A stretch of 64,000 bases of DNA from Liolophura sinensis (taxonomy: Eukaryota; Mollusca; Polyplacophora; Chitonida; Chitonidae): contig NC_088302.1 in assembly GCF_032854445.1 (NCBI RefSeq), positions 23,383,788-23,447,787 of the forward strand. Direction: 5' to 3'. Below, one piece after another: positions 1 to 13,482 of the stretch (position 1 is its first letter; each line of letters begins with the position of its first letter). The notes below the pieces were generated by a model. That model saw nothing but the letters and a program-made list of their open reading frames with translations. It ran no database searches and was not told where the DNA came from. The position numbers and the translations under genes are program-made.

Positions 1-1425
1 AAACCTAAATAATTCAAATTTTCATCTTGGCAGGATTTAAACAGTCATACAAGAAAATGGAAGTCCAAGCTTTTGAAATTGGTATGTATATTTATATATA
101 TGCCTCAAACGGTCTAGAAGTGATTTTACAGACAAATAAGTACATTACATATGCATACACAAGTTCTTAAAACTTAAAAGAAAGAGAGAGAGAATTGGAC
201 TGGAGCTCAATGTAAACAGCTCTCTTAAGATGCTATAAACCATAAAATTTCAGACTGATTTGTGGGCTACACCCAAAGATGTTTATCACAGGCATATATG
301 AACATTACATCGGCAAAAATTAACTGCAGCAGATAGTTAGAAAGTACATGTAGTTTGGTAAACACTTGGACAAAAAAATTGGATTCTAAGCTTTGGTGCC
401 CGGTATTTTATATGTAATTACACAAAACAAATTCTTTGCAACCTGTACATAATACTGATGTTCCAATATTCTATTTACTGAACATTTACTTACTGGGGTG
501 TCAGGGAGTCTGTCCCCTCTATAACAACATTATATAAGTGTGGAAGTACACAAGTCAGTAAAATTTGGCGGGTAGGCCACTATCAACATTGTGAGGGAGC
601 AAATGGGAGCTAACAGGAGGCTGGTTTGTTTATACAAAAGTATGCATCACAGGGTTTGTACCCTTTTAAAGATTTTGAATTTCCAAACTTTTTAAGCCTT
701 GTCTAGGCCCAACTTTCACATTTTTCAGCTCAACTGGAACGATATGTGCAAAAGGATGTGTAAGTGGTGCCAGTATTTCTGCATTCATGCAGAAAAAGAA
801 CACCTGCATCTGCAAATTTTGGAAAGATCATTAAATTACTAGTCCTGTATTCGAATTTAGCACTTTTTTCTTCGACTTTTCTGAGTTCAGCAAGACATTT
901 TGAATATCGGCTTGATGAAACTGAAACATTAGTGCTAGGACAAACTATCAATCAGATGAGACTAGTTGCTAAGAACGCACTACCCAATGGGTCCATTTTG
1001 CGCTTGGGATGGTCATCACTGTCACAATCTCAGACGGTTGGGTGTAAATCCATTGTCCACACGACGCAATTCTAATAACATGTCTACGTAACCCAGATGA
1101 GTCCAAATGGCAAGCTGTAATGCCTGTGAGTAATTGAAAAAGGCATGTGACGTGTCTCAGGTGTGCGATCAACCTACGTCTGAATATTTCCCCGGAGGAT
1201 GGTCAGTACATGCTGCTTGCACAGCTTGCGAGGAAAGTATTTGATGAAATTTCAATAACAGCTTGTCAGAAAAGAACATATATACATGCTGTTCCCGTTT
1301 CAGTCTGGACATGACAAGGACGCTTGTAAGTGAGCTATGGCACATCTTATTGGTTCAAATCAGATCTCAAGGATACCAACCATTACTTTATTGGGGTTAA
1401 ATCAAGAATATTCCAGGTTTATGAT
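1..1425. other. AT-rich non-coding sequence
   Basis: I see no repeat array or convincing exon here. Short open frames on both strands at about 730-1172 overlap each other, have no recognisable domain and no clear splice context. A TACATGTA octamer lies at 345-352. Confidence 0.5.
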
Positions 1426-1427
1426 TT

Positions 1428-3342
1428 GACTGGTGTTTTACACCGTACTCAAGAACATTTCACTTATACAACAACGTCTCCAGGTTAGTGGGCAGAGGAA
1501 ACTGGAGTAAATTATCACACTTTTCTAGACAACTTTATAAAACCTCCTGACTTTAAGCCTACATCACCTGAACAAGAGGGTCAGCTCAAGATTCTAGCAG
1601 TCAAAGACGGACCACCGTACTCAAGAATATTTCACCTGTACAACAACGTCTCCAGGTTAGTGGGCAGAGGAAACTGGAGTAAATTATCACACTTTTCTAG
1701 ACAACTTTATAAAACCTCCTGACTTTAAGCCTACATCACCTGAACAAGAGGGTCAGCTCAAGATTATAGCAGTCAAAGACGGACCACCGTACTCAAGAAT
1801 ATTTCACCTGTACAACGGTGTCTCCAGGTTGATGGGCAGAGGAAACTGGAGTAAATTATCACACTTTCTAGACAACTTTATAAAACCTCCTGACTTAAAG
1901 CCTACATCACCTGAACAAGAGGGTCAGCTCAAGATTCTAGCAGTCAAAGACGGACCACCGTACTCAAGAATGTTTCACCTGTACAACGACGTCTCCAGGT
2001 TAGTGGGCAGAGGAAACTGGAGTAAATTATCACACTTTTCTAGACAACTTTATAAAACCTCCTGACTTAAAGCCTACATCACCTGAACAAGAGGGTCAGC
2101 TCAAGATTCTAGCAGTCAAAGACGGACCACCGTACTCAAGAATGTTTCACCTGTACAACGTCTCCAGGTTAGTGGGCAGAGGAAACTGGAGTAAATTATC
2201 ACACTTTTCTAGACAACTTTATAAAACCTCCTGACTTAAAGCCTACATCACCTGAACAAGAGGGTCAGCTCAAGATTCTAGCAGTCAAATACGGACCACC
2301 GTACTCAAGAATATTTCACCTGTACAACGGTGTCTCCAGGTTGGTGGGCAGAGGAAACTGGAGTAAATTATCACACTTTTCTAGACAACTTTATAAAACC
2401 TCCTGACTTAAAGCCTACATAACCTGAACAAGAGGGTCAGCTCAAGATTCTAGCAGATGGTCAAAGACGGACCACCGTACTCAAGAATATTTCACCTGTA
2501 CAACGGTGTCTCCAGGTTGATGGGCAGAGGAAACTGGAGTAAATTATCACACTTTCTAGACAACTTTATAAAACCTCCTGACTTAAAGCCTACATCACCT
2601 GAACAAGAGGGTCAGCTCAAGATTCTAGCAGATGGTCAAAGACGGACCACCGTACTCGAGAATATTTCACCTGTACAACGGTGTCTATAGGTTGATGGGC
2701 AGAGGGAACTGGAGTAAATTATCACACTTTCTAGACAACTTTATAAAACCTCCTGACTTTAAGCCTACATCACCTGAACAAGAGGGTCAGCGCAAGATTC
2801 TAGCAGATGGTCAAAGATGGACCACCGTACTCAAGAATGTTTCACCTGTACAACGGTGTCTCCAGGTTACTGGGCAGAGGGAACTGGAGTAAATTATCAC
2901 ACTTTCTAGACAACTTTATAAAACCTCCTGACTTAAAGCCTACATCACCTGAACAAGAGGGTCAGCGCAAGATTCTAGCAGATGGTCAAAGATGGACCAC
3001 CGTACTCAAGAATATTTCACCTGTACTACGGTGTCTCCAGGTTAGTGGGCAGAGGAAACTGGAGTAAATTATCACACATTCTAGACAACTTTATAAAACC
3101 TCCTGACTTTAAGCCTACATAACCTGAACAAGAGGGTCAGCTCAAGATTCTAGCAGTCAAAGACGGACCACCGTACTCAAGAATATTTCACCTGTACAAC
3201 GGCTTCTCCAGGTTAGTGGGCAGAGGAAACTGGAGTAAATTATCACACTTTTCTAGACAACTTTATAAATCTTTCTGACTTAAAGGCTACATCACCCGAA
3301 CAAGAGGGTCAGCTCAAGATTCCAAGATGGACCACATAGGTC
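1428..3342 (-). repeat. SINE-core-derived satellite, 11 units of about 172-175 bp
   Basis: The anchor CCGTACTC (variant CCGTACTCGAG in one unit) recurs at 1443, 1615, 1787, 1958, 2130, 2299, 2475, 2650, 2825, 3000 and 3171. Spacings are 172, 172, 171, 172, 169, 176, 175, 175, 175 and 171 bp. Each unit carries the core of the local SINE family in reverse orientation: GTACTCAAGAATATTTCAC, then a diverged piece ending in GGGCAGAGGAAACTGG. About 105 bp of other sequence follows. The left edge (1428-1442) keeps additional SINE tail (GGTGTTTTACACCG), as if a founder SINE remains there. The longer units carry an extra ATGG before TCAAAGA. Short open frames inside the array are repeat artefacts. Confidence 0.88.
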
Positions 3343-3345
3343 AAA

Positions 3346-5990
3346 GGTCTACAGACTTCAGCAATGTCCAAGCAGCAGTCAGTTAACATAAATCTTAAAT
3401 TGTTAGGAATTTTTCACTACAGCCTTTCACCTAGTTTTGTATGTAATAATGCACTTTAAGAAAATAAACATCTTAACATGATACTACTGATGCCACATAT
3501 TCCGTTCTTCTGATAAGAAATTATTCAAACTTCCTCAAAACAAATCCTATGTGGCGCCCTAATAAGTTGGATGAATCAATCAGAATCAACCAAAATGTAC
3601 CTCCCTGCTGCTGTACAAATTAACCAAAATGTACGTTCCTGAAGTACAAATCAACCAAAATGTACCTCTCTGCTGTACAAATTTTGGTTACAAAAAGGTG
3701 ATAAGTTCACAGGTTGCTACAGGTGATTCTGACATTGTAAATCTCATTTATAAGATTTCACATGATTTTTCATAAAGTTGTTACAGCAATGTTCCCAAAA
3801 ACTTCCACAACTTGTAGACTTCTGGATGATTTACATAAAATTTACATTACATTTATCTACTTTAATCAATACGTGGGATATAGCAGACAACTAACTATAG
3901 CTTTCTTGCTTTTCCCATAAATGTGATCTCCATCAGTACCAATAAATTCTCACTATAAGACGACTAAGAGCTCTACTTTACTGTCTGGTGTTTAATGTTG
4001 CCAAAGACATCAAGCATGATGCCATACTCAGCTTAACAAACCCAGCCTATATTTTCACCTGCTGAGTGTAAATCAAGCCAGGAAGTACCATGATTTCCAA
4101 TTTAAAAGCCCTGTATAGTATGACCTGACAGAGGATTAACGTCACATCTCCTTACTACAGTAACGCAACCAGAGAGCTTTCAAAATGATTATTGGACAAT
4201 AATATAAAGTAGGTAGGAAAATCTGAACTCAGACTGCATGGTGACACTTGATGTTACAGGTTATGTTAAGGACAGAAAGCAAAAAAACAATTCTTGAAAA
4301 TCCAAACAAATAGTTCTGAATAATAAATATCTCTATGCCTGTATCAATTTTAGCTGCTTTTCACACAGATTACTTAGATTTGAACTGAAAGAAAAGACCA
4401 TATTACTTTAGATCGGTTGACTGTTTTTCAGGTACAACAGTGGTAGGCTTAGTATGCAGAGAAAACAGGAGCACAACGACTTAACAAACAACCTTCCTCT
4501 ATCAAGTCACCGAAAATCTTTGCGACATGCGATGTACAGAACAATGCATGCCGTAACAGTAGAAGACAGCTGGTCTTATTGTAACCCAGGGCATTTACAA
4601 CTATACGGAAACACTAGTGTCACTAACCTAGCCTAGCCTAGCCTAGCATCTGAGGTTATTTGTCGTTATTGTTACCCAATTGGTTCTCATAAGCTGACGA
4701 CACTCTGTGTTTCTGCATCATCGTAAGGGCTGTAAGTCTCCAGGAACAGTGAGAATTGGGGAGAATCTACGGATTCTCTATAAAATGTTTACAGGGATTG
4801 ATCCTAAATTGGCTTTTTATGTGCCAGCAGTAGAGAGTTGTGCACCTTATTCACAAAACAATGTCCCCACTCCCATTGCATTTAAACGGTATTTAATCAC
4901 AGTCTATTTAATAAAACATTGCACACGATATCATACCTGTGTTTAGCCCATTTAACAGTAACAACAAGCAGTCTCCAAGAATTTACTTTTGCAATATATG
5001 TCCTGGGATACAATATGTCATAATGTATCCCAGATATGTCCCCTATCAGTTTGTACCATCAGCGCAAACAACAGCTATGTTGCAAAGTTCAAAAGAGGAC
5101 AAAAACAGCTATCATCTTCTTCAAAAATAAATGAAACTGTCCAAAACTTGCACTGGATATGTACATGTAACTTAATTGTAACAGGGAAATCATGTACCAA
5201 GTTTCAAAATAGCTCAAAAATCTAAAGACATCCTCCATGGCTTGTCGTAATTAAGGAGCTGTTGGCAAAAGCCTGGTTCCGTAAAACTGATGCCGAGTCA
5301 AGTAACCTTAGGCTTATCTACACACATGTTAACTGTGAATGATGAAATTTATACAACGCAGATAACAAAAAAAAAATTGCACCTTCACAACAAAAGTTTT
5401 CCCAGAATACACCAGCCTAAATAAGCACCTGTCACATATATAACTATGGGTTTCATTAATATGATGAAAAATTATGAAAAAAAGTCACAATTGAATTGTT
5501 TTGGGAGACAGACTGTTGGACAGATGAACTGGCAGATGGGGTTTAAACCAATATTCTGTTCCCTGGATAGTTCCAAACATACTGGGATTCATAAGGGCAA
5601 ATAATTTTATATTTCTTATACATGTTGCTATAAAATGCTGCAAAGCTGTTATGATTTAAATACTAAAAACATAAGTACATATCAGAAATGGAAATCAATA
5701 CAGGAGACCTGGAATACAGATCAGCTTTATAGCATAATCATGTATTTTTTTTATCCTCTTTTCTTCCAACAATCTTGCATCTCAGCAAGTTCAAAGCTGT
5801 CTGGATTTATTCACAGATTCAAATGACAAGAGCTATGATAAAGATATTATGTTATTGGTTTTTTTTTTTTTTTGTCTTCTTCCTTTTGATACTAGATCAA
5901 TCCTCTTGTTCACAAGGCACGAGCTTAAATTTAATCTCCCAAATACATACATGCACATTACAATACCACCATTCTATGTCTTAGCTACAC
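3346..5990. other. AT-rich non-coding sequence with minor repeats
   Basis: This stretch is mostly featureless. The motif ACCAAAATGTAC occurs three times, at 3589, 3623 and 3654, as a small degenerate direct repeat. A short (CCTAG)n tract lies near 4627-4647 and a T-run near 5861-5874. Open frames at 4454-5225 are short, have no recognisable domain and are not supported as genes. Confidence 0.5.
3587..3690. repeat. Three-copy degenerate direct repeat
   Basis: ACCAAAATGTAC recurs at 3589, 3623 and 3654, each followed by a CCTG-containing stretch and TACAAAT. The spacings of 34 and 31 bp show decay. Confidence 0.6.
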
Positions 5991-6004
5991 TGTACCTTGT
6001 ACTT

Positions 6005-7900
6005 TATCCATATACATGCACACACAGAGTCTATCCATATACATGCATACACAGAGTCTATCCATATACATCCATACACAGAGTCTATCCATATACATCC
6101 ATACACAGAGTCTATCCATATACATGCATACATAGAGTCTATCCATATACATGCATAGAGTCTATCCACATACATCCATACACAGAGTCTATCCATATAC
6201 ATCCATACACAGAGTCTATCCATATACATCCATACACAGAGTCTATCCATATACATGCATACATAGAGTCTATCCATATACATGCATAGTCTATCCATAT
6301 ACATACATACATAGAGTCTATCCATATACATGCACACACAGAGTCTATCCATATACATGCATACATAGAGTCTATCCATATACACACATGCATAGAGCCT
6401 ATCCATATACATGCACACATAGAGTCTATCCATATACATGCACACACAGAGTCTATCCATATACATGCATACACAGAGTCTATCCATATACATGCACACA
6501 TAGAGTCTATCCATATACATGCATGCAAAGAGTTTATCCATATACATGCATACATAGAGTCTATCCATATACATGCATACACAGAGTCTATCCATATACA
6601 TGCATACACAGAGTCTATCCATATACATGCATAGAGTCTATCCATATACATGCATACATAGAGTCTATCCATATACATGCACACACAGAGTCTATCCATA
6701 TACATGCATACATAGAGTCTATCCATATACACACATGCATAGAGCCTATCCATATACATGCACACATAGAGTCTATCCATATACATGCACACACAGAGTC
6801 TATCCATATACATGCATACATAGAGTCTATCCATACACATGCACACATAGAGTCTATCCATATACATGCACACACAGAGTCTATCCATATACATGCATAC
6901 ATAGAGTCTATCCATATACATGCATACATAGAGTCTATCCAGGTACATGCACACATAGAGTCGATCCACATACATGCACACACAGAGTCTATCCATATAC
7001 ATGCATACATAGAGTCTATCCATACACATGCATACATAGAGTCTATCCATATACATGCATGCAAAGAGTTTATCCATATACATGCATACATAGAGTCTAT
7101 CCATATACATGCATACACAGAGTCTATCCATATACATGCATACACAGAGTCTATCCATATACATGCATAGAGTCTATCCATATACATGCATACATAGAGT
7201 CTATCCATATACATGCACACACAGAGTCTATCCATATACACACATGCATAGAGCCTATCCATATACATGCACACATAGAGTCTATCCATATACATGCACA
7301 CACAGAGTCTATCCATATACATGCATACACAGAGTCTATCCATATACATGCACACATAGAGTCTATCCATATACATGCATGCAAAGAGTTTATCCATATA
7401 CATGCATACATAGAGTCTATCCATATACATGCATACACAGAGTCTATCCATATACATGCATACACAGAGTCTATCCATATACATGCATAGAGTCTATCCA
7501 TATACATGCATACATAGAGTCTATCCATATACATGCACACACAGAGTCTATCCATATACATGCATACATAGAGTCTATCCATATACACACATGCATAGAG
7601 CCTATCCATATACATGCACACATAGAGTCTATCCATATACATGCACACACAGAGTCTATCCATATACATGCATACATAGAGTCTATCCATACACATGCAC
7701 ACATAGAGTCTATCCATATACATGCACACACAGAGTCTATCCATATACATGCATACATAGAGTCTATCCATATACATGCATACATAGAGTCTATCCAGGT
7801 ACATGCACACATAGAGTCGATCCACATACATGCACACACAGAGTCTATCCATATACATGCATACATAGAGTCTATCCATACACATGCATACATAGAGTCT
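6005..7900. repeat. 27-bp minisatellite with higher-order structure
   Basis: There are about 70 tandem copies of a 27-bp unit containing TATCCATATACATGCA and an ACAGAGTC or ATAGAGTC end. Diagnostic variants recur in register. A CATGCATGCAAAGAG unit occurs at 6518, 7054 and 7374, and a 23-bp short unit (CATGCATAGAG) at 6626, 7162 and 7482. The spacings of 536 and 320 bp equal 19x27+23 and 11x27+23. An AGGTACATG variant lies 315 bp after the short unit at both 6941 and 7797. Because 27 is divisible by three, several frames on both strands stay open for up to 341 codons (for example 6139-7164 on the minus strand). These are not genes. Confidence 0.95.
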
Positions 7901-10900
7901 TTCTGGAATTTGTACATACCATGGTCAGTGAACAACACTGCTACTTCTCTTTGCACACTGGTTATGCCTGATCTGTTCATTTCAATGACTATACAATTGA
8001 CAACCTTGATCATTGATTATATAACCTTGCATGGTTTTGAAACTGAGTCTCTCACCTTACAAAGCAGGCACTCTGACTAATTGACCATCACAGTGTGGGG
8101 CACTTATAATGAAATTCTGCTTTAACGGATAATATGATTAAGACTGGGCTCATCTTTTAATCACAAGAATACACGTGGCGACAGTTTAAGTGGTCACTGA
8201 TGTTTATGTGGCATTATGTGCAGTCTAATTTCATTGTAAGACCAGTTTTATCTTCCAACCATATGGTATTCACATCTATAAGTCACTTTGATAAAGTTCG
8301 TAAGTAACTTCCCAATGGTCAGTTTTATCCAACCATAAAATTGACTGCCATCGTATAAAAAATTCTAGAGTAAGGCATATTTCATCAACAATCAAATAAA
8401 TAAAAAATATGCAAAAGTATGAATACACTACGCCCAAACATAACAGAGAAGGGTCACACCTTGGTAAACAGGTCACTGGTTAAAGCTTTCTTGAGAGAAA
8501 AATCGGCATGTTCTGGATTTGAACTTGCAGCTTGATCAGTCACTGAGTTACAACACACATGTACAAGCACTGTGATCGTTGATCGGCTATTCAAGCCTGG
8601 CTTTGCCTCAGATGTGACGTTAATGGTGACAGTCACCAGGGTGTACATGCATTATTCAAGCCGTGGAACACACATATTTCACCATGAAGCAGTCAGACGA
8701 ATTGTTCACGCCTTCCAATGTCCGTCCGTGATCCACTAGTTTATCGGATACTTATCTCCCACATCCATAGCTATCTATCAATAAATCATAATTTGATAGA
8801 AGTCCAGCACGAGAAAACTTATAATTTACTAGGCACCAAGGGGACCATTAGAAAGGCAAGTTCCTACAATTGTCTGCTATCTGTAAATGATTTGGGGAGA
8901 ATACCTACATGTATGTCAGTTCCAAGACATTTGATTCACTGATGTAAAATTCCCATTTCTGGGTCAATCCTATTCTAGATAGAGAATGTGTGGCTATTTT
9001 AAGTTAAATGTGTAAGGCAAGCTAGCATGCACACAAGTTGGCAAGTGTGTCCAGTAGTGACACATCATAAAGGTCAAGGTCATGAAATGCCATGTGAATA
9101 ATACTCATTTCTTTATTTTTTTTTTATTTAATTTTTGACTTCTATGATTTCAGTCAGATTTATAGGTGGAACAAACTAAGTGCACTGAAACTGAAAGCTG
9201 GATAATAAAGAGGAAGCAGCCTGCTTAGTGAAATAGTTACGATGAATTCAAATTTCATTGATCACAACATCCAAATGATAGTATATTATACTGTGATATC
9301 ATAGACAACCATCACAGATTCTGTGACAAATCACAGAAAGTTGCAAGGTACAGATTAAAGTTTACAAAATAATGTGAGACTACAATCTGGTGACTTCTCG
9401 CTCAGTATGACATAAAGAGTTCAAAAAAAATATTTAAATGCATTTGTAATATGCACAGGAAAAAATTCTTCATCAATTTATATGCAATAATAATGGATAA
9501 CAGAAACTCTGAGTAAACATCTCTATAGGTACAGGTTAAAACCTTCCAACTTGAGCTGCAGCCAAATCAGCCTATTATAGAATAGGCAGGTCATCTGGGA
9601 ATACTGAAGGCTTTGTTTATTATGATTAAGTATCAAGAAAAGGCCACACCTTAACAATTAGAACACCTATTACAGATCCCAGATGGGCAGTGTAAATAGG
9701 CTGGCTGCTCCCTCACACATTAGAAGCTAATAATTCTACCTTTGATCACTACAGAATCTCCGGCACACCAGAAATGTAGATGTACCTAATGGCTGATCAT
9801 AGAACTGTAGTTCTTCTAAAGTCCTATTTACCAGCATGTCTAACGTGATTCATATACATCTAGGTGAAAAGAATTTCAGATGGGTACAAAATAATTCAAT
9901 TTCTGATAATTATAGGTACTGTTAAATGTGAAAAAATGACTGATGGCTTTATTTATTTATTTATTTATTAATTTTTTTTTTTTTAACATTTTCTTTTCAT
10001 GTTTGTCTCATGTGCAAATGTATCTTTTGGGTCATTCTCATAAGACTTCCTAAAACATTTTTTTTTTCTTGTACACATTAACTTTTAAAATTTTATTTAA
10101 TTCTTGCAAAACTAAAGTTGTCTCATGATACTTGTATTATATCCTCAGCAACATCACCAACATGGAACCGAAATATATGAAAACAGAGAGAAGAAAACAA
10201 TGAATGAAAGAAAAGACAACTACAAGAATGAATTCAGTGACAACTGTGCTATGGAAATCTCAAAAGGATCTAGCTTACGGACAGCTCTTAATAATTTTTT
10301 TGTTTGCTTTGGTGAAAGCTTCAGAAACATATAAACACAGAAAGCACTGAATCATGGCCAGGAAGTAATCAGGTAATGACAATACCAAAGCATTGTTTTG
10401 AAAGCAATACACCCGAGAACAAGCGAACACTAAACGCTATATAAATTAGCTCATTTAAGCTGTCAAGAGAAGGTCAATCAAGTTTATCCAAACGACACAC
10501 TCAAACTCTCTGATCTGACAAATCTGCCAATTCGAGAAATTAACCCAGTCTTGTTGCATCAAATTTTCATAGGACTGCCAGTCGTCCAAATAGATGGCTA
10601 ATGAAAATTGCCTACTTTTGAGGTTTTAGGATGGAATGGGAAAGCTACTTAAAGAAGAGCAGGTCCCAAGCTACAGTGTTTAGTAGAAACTTTCAAGCTA
10701 AAGCCTTTTGCTTCCACATTTATTTATTTATCACCTTCTCCTCTGCATGAGTGATGCACAGCTTAAAGGGTCTGTCTGGGATTAGGCTATAGAGCACTAC
10801 TGCCCAATAACTGGCCAGGGCTTCCTGGGCAAAGCTCATCCTCACACCCTCTTACCCTGACAAACTGTCAGAGAGGAGCTAAGGGAAACCACGGGTTTTT

Positions 10901-11898
10901 ATAACCATGGACACAGAAGAGAGGGTTTATACAACATTACCACAAGCCTGCCTCATGTGGAGAATGGAATTAAGACACAATGCAGAACTGCGAGACGCAC
11001 GCGGACACAAAACAGTTCCTTCTCTGGGAAGAAAAGTGTGTCCTAACAAGGCCATTGATTTACATGTGTTTAGTGTGCGTGCATATGAAAATTCTCCGCA
11101 CCACTGTTATACACAAACAGAGAAATTCTGTTACTATCGATTGTACTTGCCGCTACACTGAGAGACAGTAATTGTTCCACTTTCAATTGTTCCTGTCAAC
11201 ACTGTTTGCATTTTATATTAGGATAGAATATTGCTAATAGAAGTTATGAATTCCTTTGTCATGACTGTTGACTAACCTGAAAAGTTTCTTCATGCTAGAG
11301 CTCTACTGCAACACACTTTCCAATGGCCGCATTATAATTGCTAACATCACCATCCACCATCCACCATCCAGGTCAATCCACATAATGGTAGACAACCGAG
11401 TCCCTAAAAAATCTGCACTTTTCAACTCACAAGCGCTCTACCATCCATGGCTGATGTTAACCATGTAGACTGACCTCTACACCAAATTCTTTAAGCAAAA
11501 CACACCTTCTCTGACAAAGAATATCTAGGATATCAGAACACCAAGAGTTGGCAGCTGTTTGCTCAAATCCAAAGCAGATGGTATAAGATATCAGAGTATA
11601 AGAGGACAGGACCCTCAAGGAGTACAGTTGGAAAATGGTTTTCGGATGGACATTGACACAGACTGTCAGGGCCAAAAGAAAGAAAATAAAAAAGAGTCTG
11701 TCTTGTATCTAAATGAAAAACATCTGGAATGTTCGTGTGGACTGCCCAGAGTGACTTGAGTTTGGTGTGGGTTCAGGCGTTTGTTTTATCAATTGGTAAG
11801 GTGTTGGCTGGCTGCCTATAGAACTTGACCAGTAAGCCACCTGTAATGCTGGCCAGATGTGACCAGAAGTGGAACCAGATGCCCCTGATACAGGCTGG

Positions 11899-11918
11899 TG
11901 AGGGCCCACAGGCCCTCA
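11899..11918. other. Perfect short hairpin
   Basis: TGAGGGCC and GGCCCTCA form an 8-bp stem around the loop CACA. It could be a local RNA or DNA hairpin, but nothing nearby gives it a role. Confidence 0.6.
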
Positions 11919-12599
11919 TTGATCACCCAAGCCCCTCCATCATAACATTCCTCGCCTTCCTGTTATCTGGTTAAGATGTCTGTCTCTGGACAAGCACGGT
12001 AAAACTGTGCAACAACAACATCAGTGCATATTATTTCTGATTTATATCTGAGGAATAATGTCAAATATGACTTCACTGAAGAAATATCAATTTTTATCAT
12101 AGAAGCCACCAAGCCTGCAAGAATACAAGCTTGGTAAGAAATAGATCTATCTCTAACCAGGTAACTTAGATCTTCATGTACATCTAACTTTCTCAGAGGA
12201 ATTTTTGAGGGTGTTGGAAATGGAAACTGCCAGGGTTTTGTAATTACATATCGGGTTCAATCATATCTATATGACAATAGCATCAGTTGCTTCAAATCAA
12301 TAATGTAAAAAACATTCCAATGTGTGCCTTTTAACACTTAAAACACCTTATACTTAATTAACATGAAATATCATTAGCAAGGAACTATTATTTTCTGCAC
12401 TTCAGTTCTTCTGCATGATTTTTTCCTCTTAAGCTTTTAGCACTTTTCTTCAAATTTTATATGCTTGTAAAACCACTTCCAGCTCATCATACAAATGTAT
12501 TCCCTAACACATATGAACCCAAGCCACTGAAGATTACAATATCCTCGATATTGGTTTGACCCAAATTCCAATTAGTCAGAAAGTATGTCAAGAATTCCC

Positions 12600-12970
12600 A
12601 TCACTAAATCTTTGCCGAGGCAAAGTGCAACGATTTCTGCTGGGAGCTGGCTAGGTTTTATGATTGCCGTGACAGCAGGCTGCATTTTGATTGCACCCAG
12701 GATTCTCCCTCCTGTTTGATCAACACGGTTTCCATGCCCTTCATTTCACAGATTTATTGTTGTCTTTACCACCTTGTCCAGCGACCTCAGAAATCCCCTT
12801 CACGCTGATCAGCCATGGCCTGTGCCAAATGCAGCGTGTACATAGCAGTTACAGGATGAGATGACAAAGGCGTATTGGTTGACACAGGTTACGGCCTCGC
12901 CGGCCATTACATCCCCCAGGAGACAGATTAGTGTTGATGATGCCTCTTACACTGGCAAGGGTTGGAGTTC
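12600..12970. promoter_or_regulatory. Candidate conserved non-coding element
   Basis: The island is richer in GC than its surroundings and has no internal repeat. It holds several words that resemble developmental transcription-factor sites, including ATTGTTGTC (SOX-like). No exon is evident. The call rests only on composition and motif appearance, with no cross-species comparison. Confidence 0.25.
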
Positions 12971-13154
12971 CACTAAGATCAGCAATTTTTTTTCAGCTTT
13001 AACTATACTGAACTTTAATCCCTGGGAACAAAAGTTGACACATGTTTTTTTCATTTCTAATTCCTTAGAGCTTATACAAATTCTCTGAAATGAAGTGACC
13101 AGAAAAATGCAAAATCAAAAGTGTGTTGTGATATACATACACATGTTATTGCTC

Positions 13155-13482
13155 ATACATGCACATATAAGTGCTTGTACATATACATGGAAGTGGTAAT
13201 ACGTGTACATGTAAGTGCTTGTACATGTACATGGAAGTGGTAATACGTGTACATGTAAGTGCTTGTACATGTACATGGAAGTGGTAATATGTGTACATGT
13301 AAGTGCTTGTACATGTACATGGAAGTGGTAATACGTGTACATGTCAGTGCTTGTACATGTACATGGAAGTGGTAATACGTGTACATGTAAGTGCTTGTAC
13401 ATGTACATGGAAGTGGTAATACGTGTACATGTAAGTGCTTGTACATGTACATGTAAGTGCTTGTACATGTAAGTGCTTGGAA
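13155..13482. repeat. 44-bp minisatellite
   Basis: GTGCTTGTAC recurs every 44 bp at 13171, 13215, 13259, 13303, 13347, 13391 and 13435, followed by shortened copies at 13457 and 13473. Units include TACATGTACATGGAAGTGG. Units at the left edge are diverged. The 99-169 codon frames on the minus strand across it (for example 13115-13624) are repeat artefacts. Confidence 0.93.

Larger units (their letters stand above)
7901..13150. other. AT-rich non-coding sequence
   Basis: This is mostly single-copy AT-rich DNA with no supported gene. It holds a (TTTA)n tract with T-runs at about 9951-9985 and a perfect 8-bp-stem hairpin at 11899-11918 (TGAGGGCC, CACA loop, GGCCCTCA). The more GC-rich island at about 12600-12970 is listed separately as a candidate regulatory element. 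Short frames at 8276-8942, 10125, 10907-11171 and 11268-11909 have no recognisable domains. Confidence 0.5.

Noticed and set aside
4627-4647. CCTAG repeats as a possible functional element
   Set aside because: It is only about four copies of a five-base word, consistent with ordinary slippage.
6139-7164. A 341-codon minus-strand open frame and similar frames on both strands (up to 339 codons plus strand)
   Set aside because: The 27-bp repeat unit is nine codons without stops in several frames, so the length means nothing. Translations are monotonous repeats in all frames.
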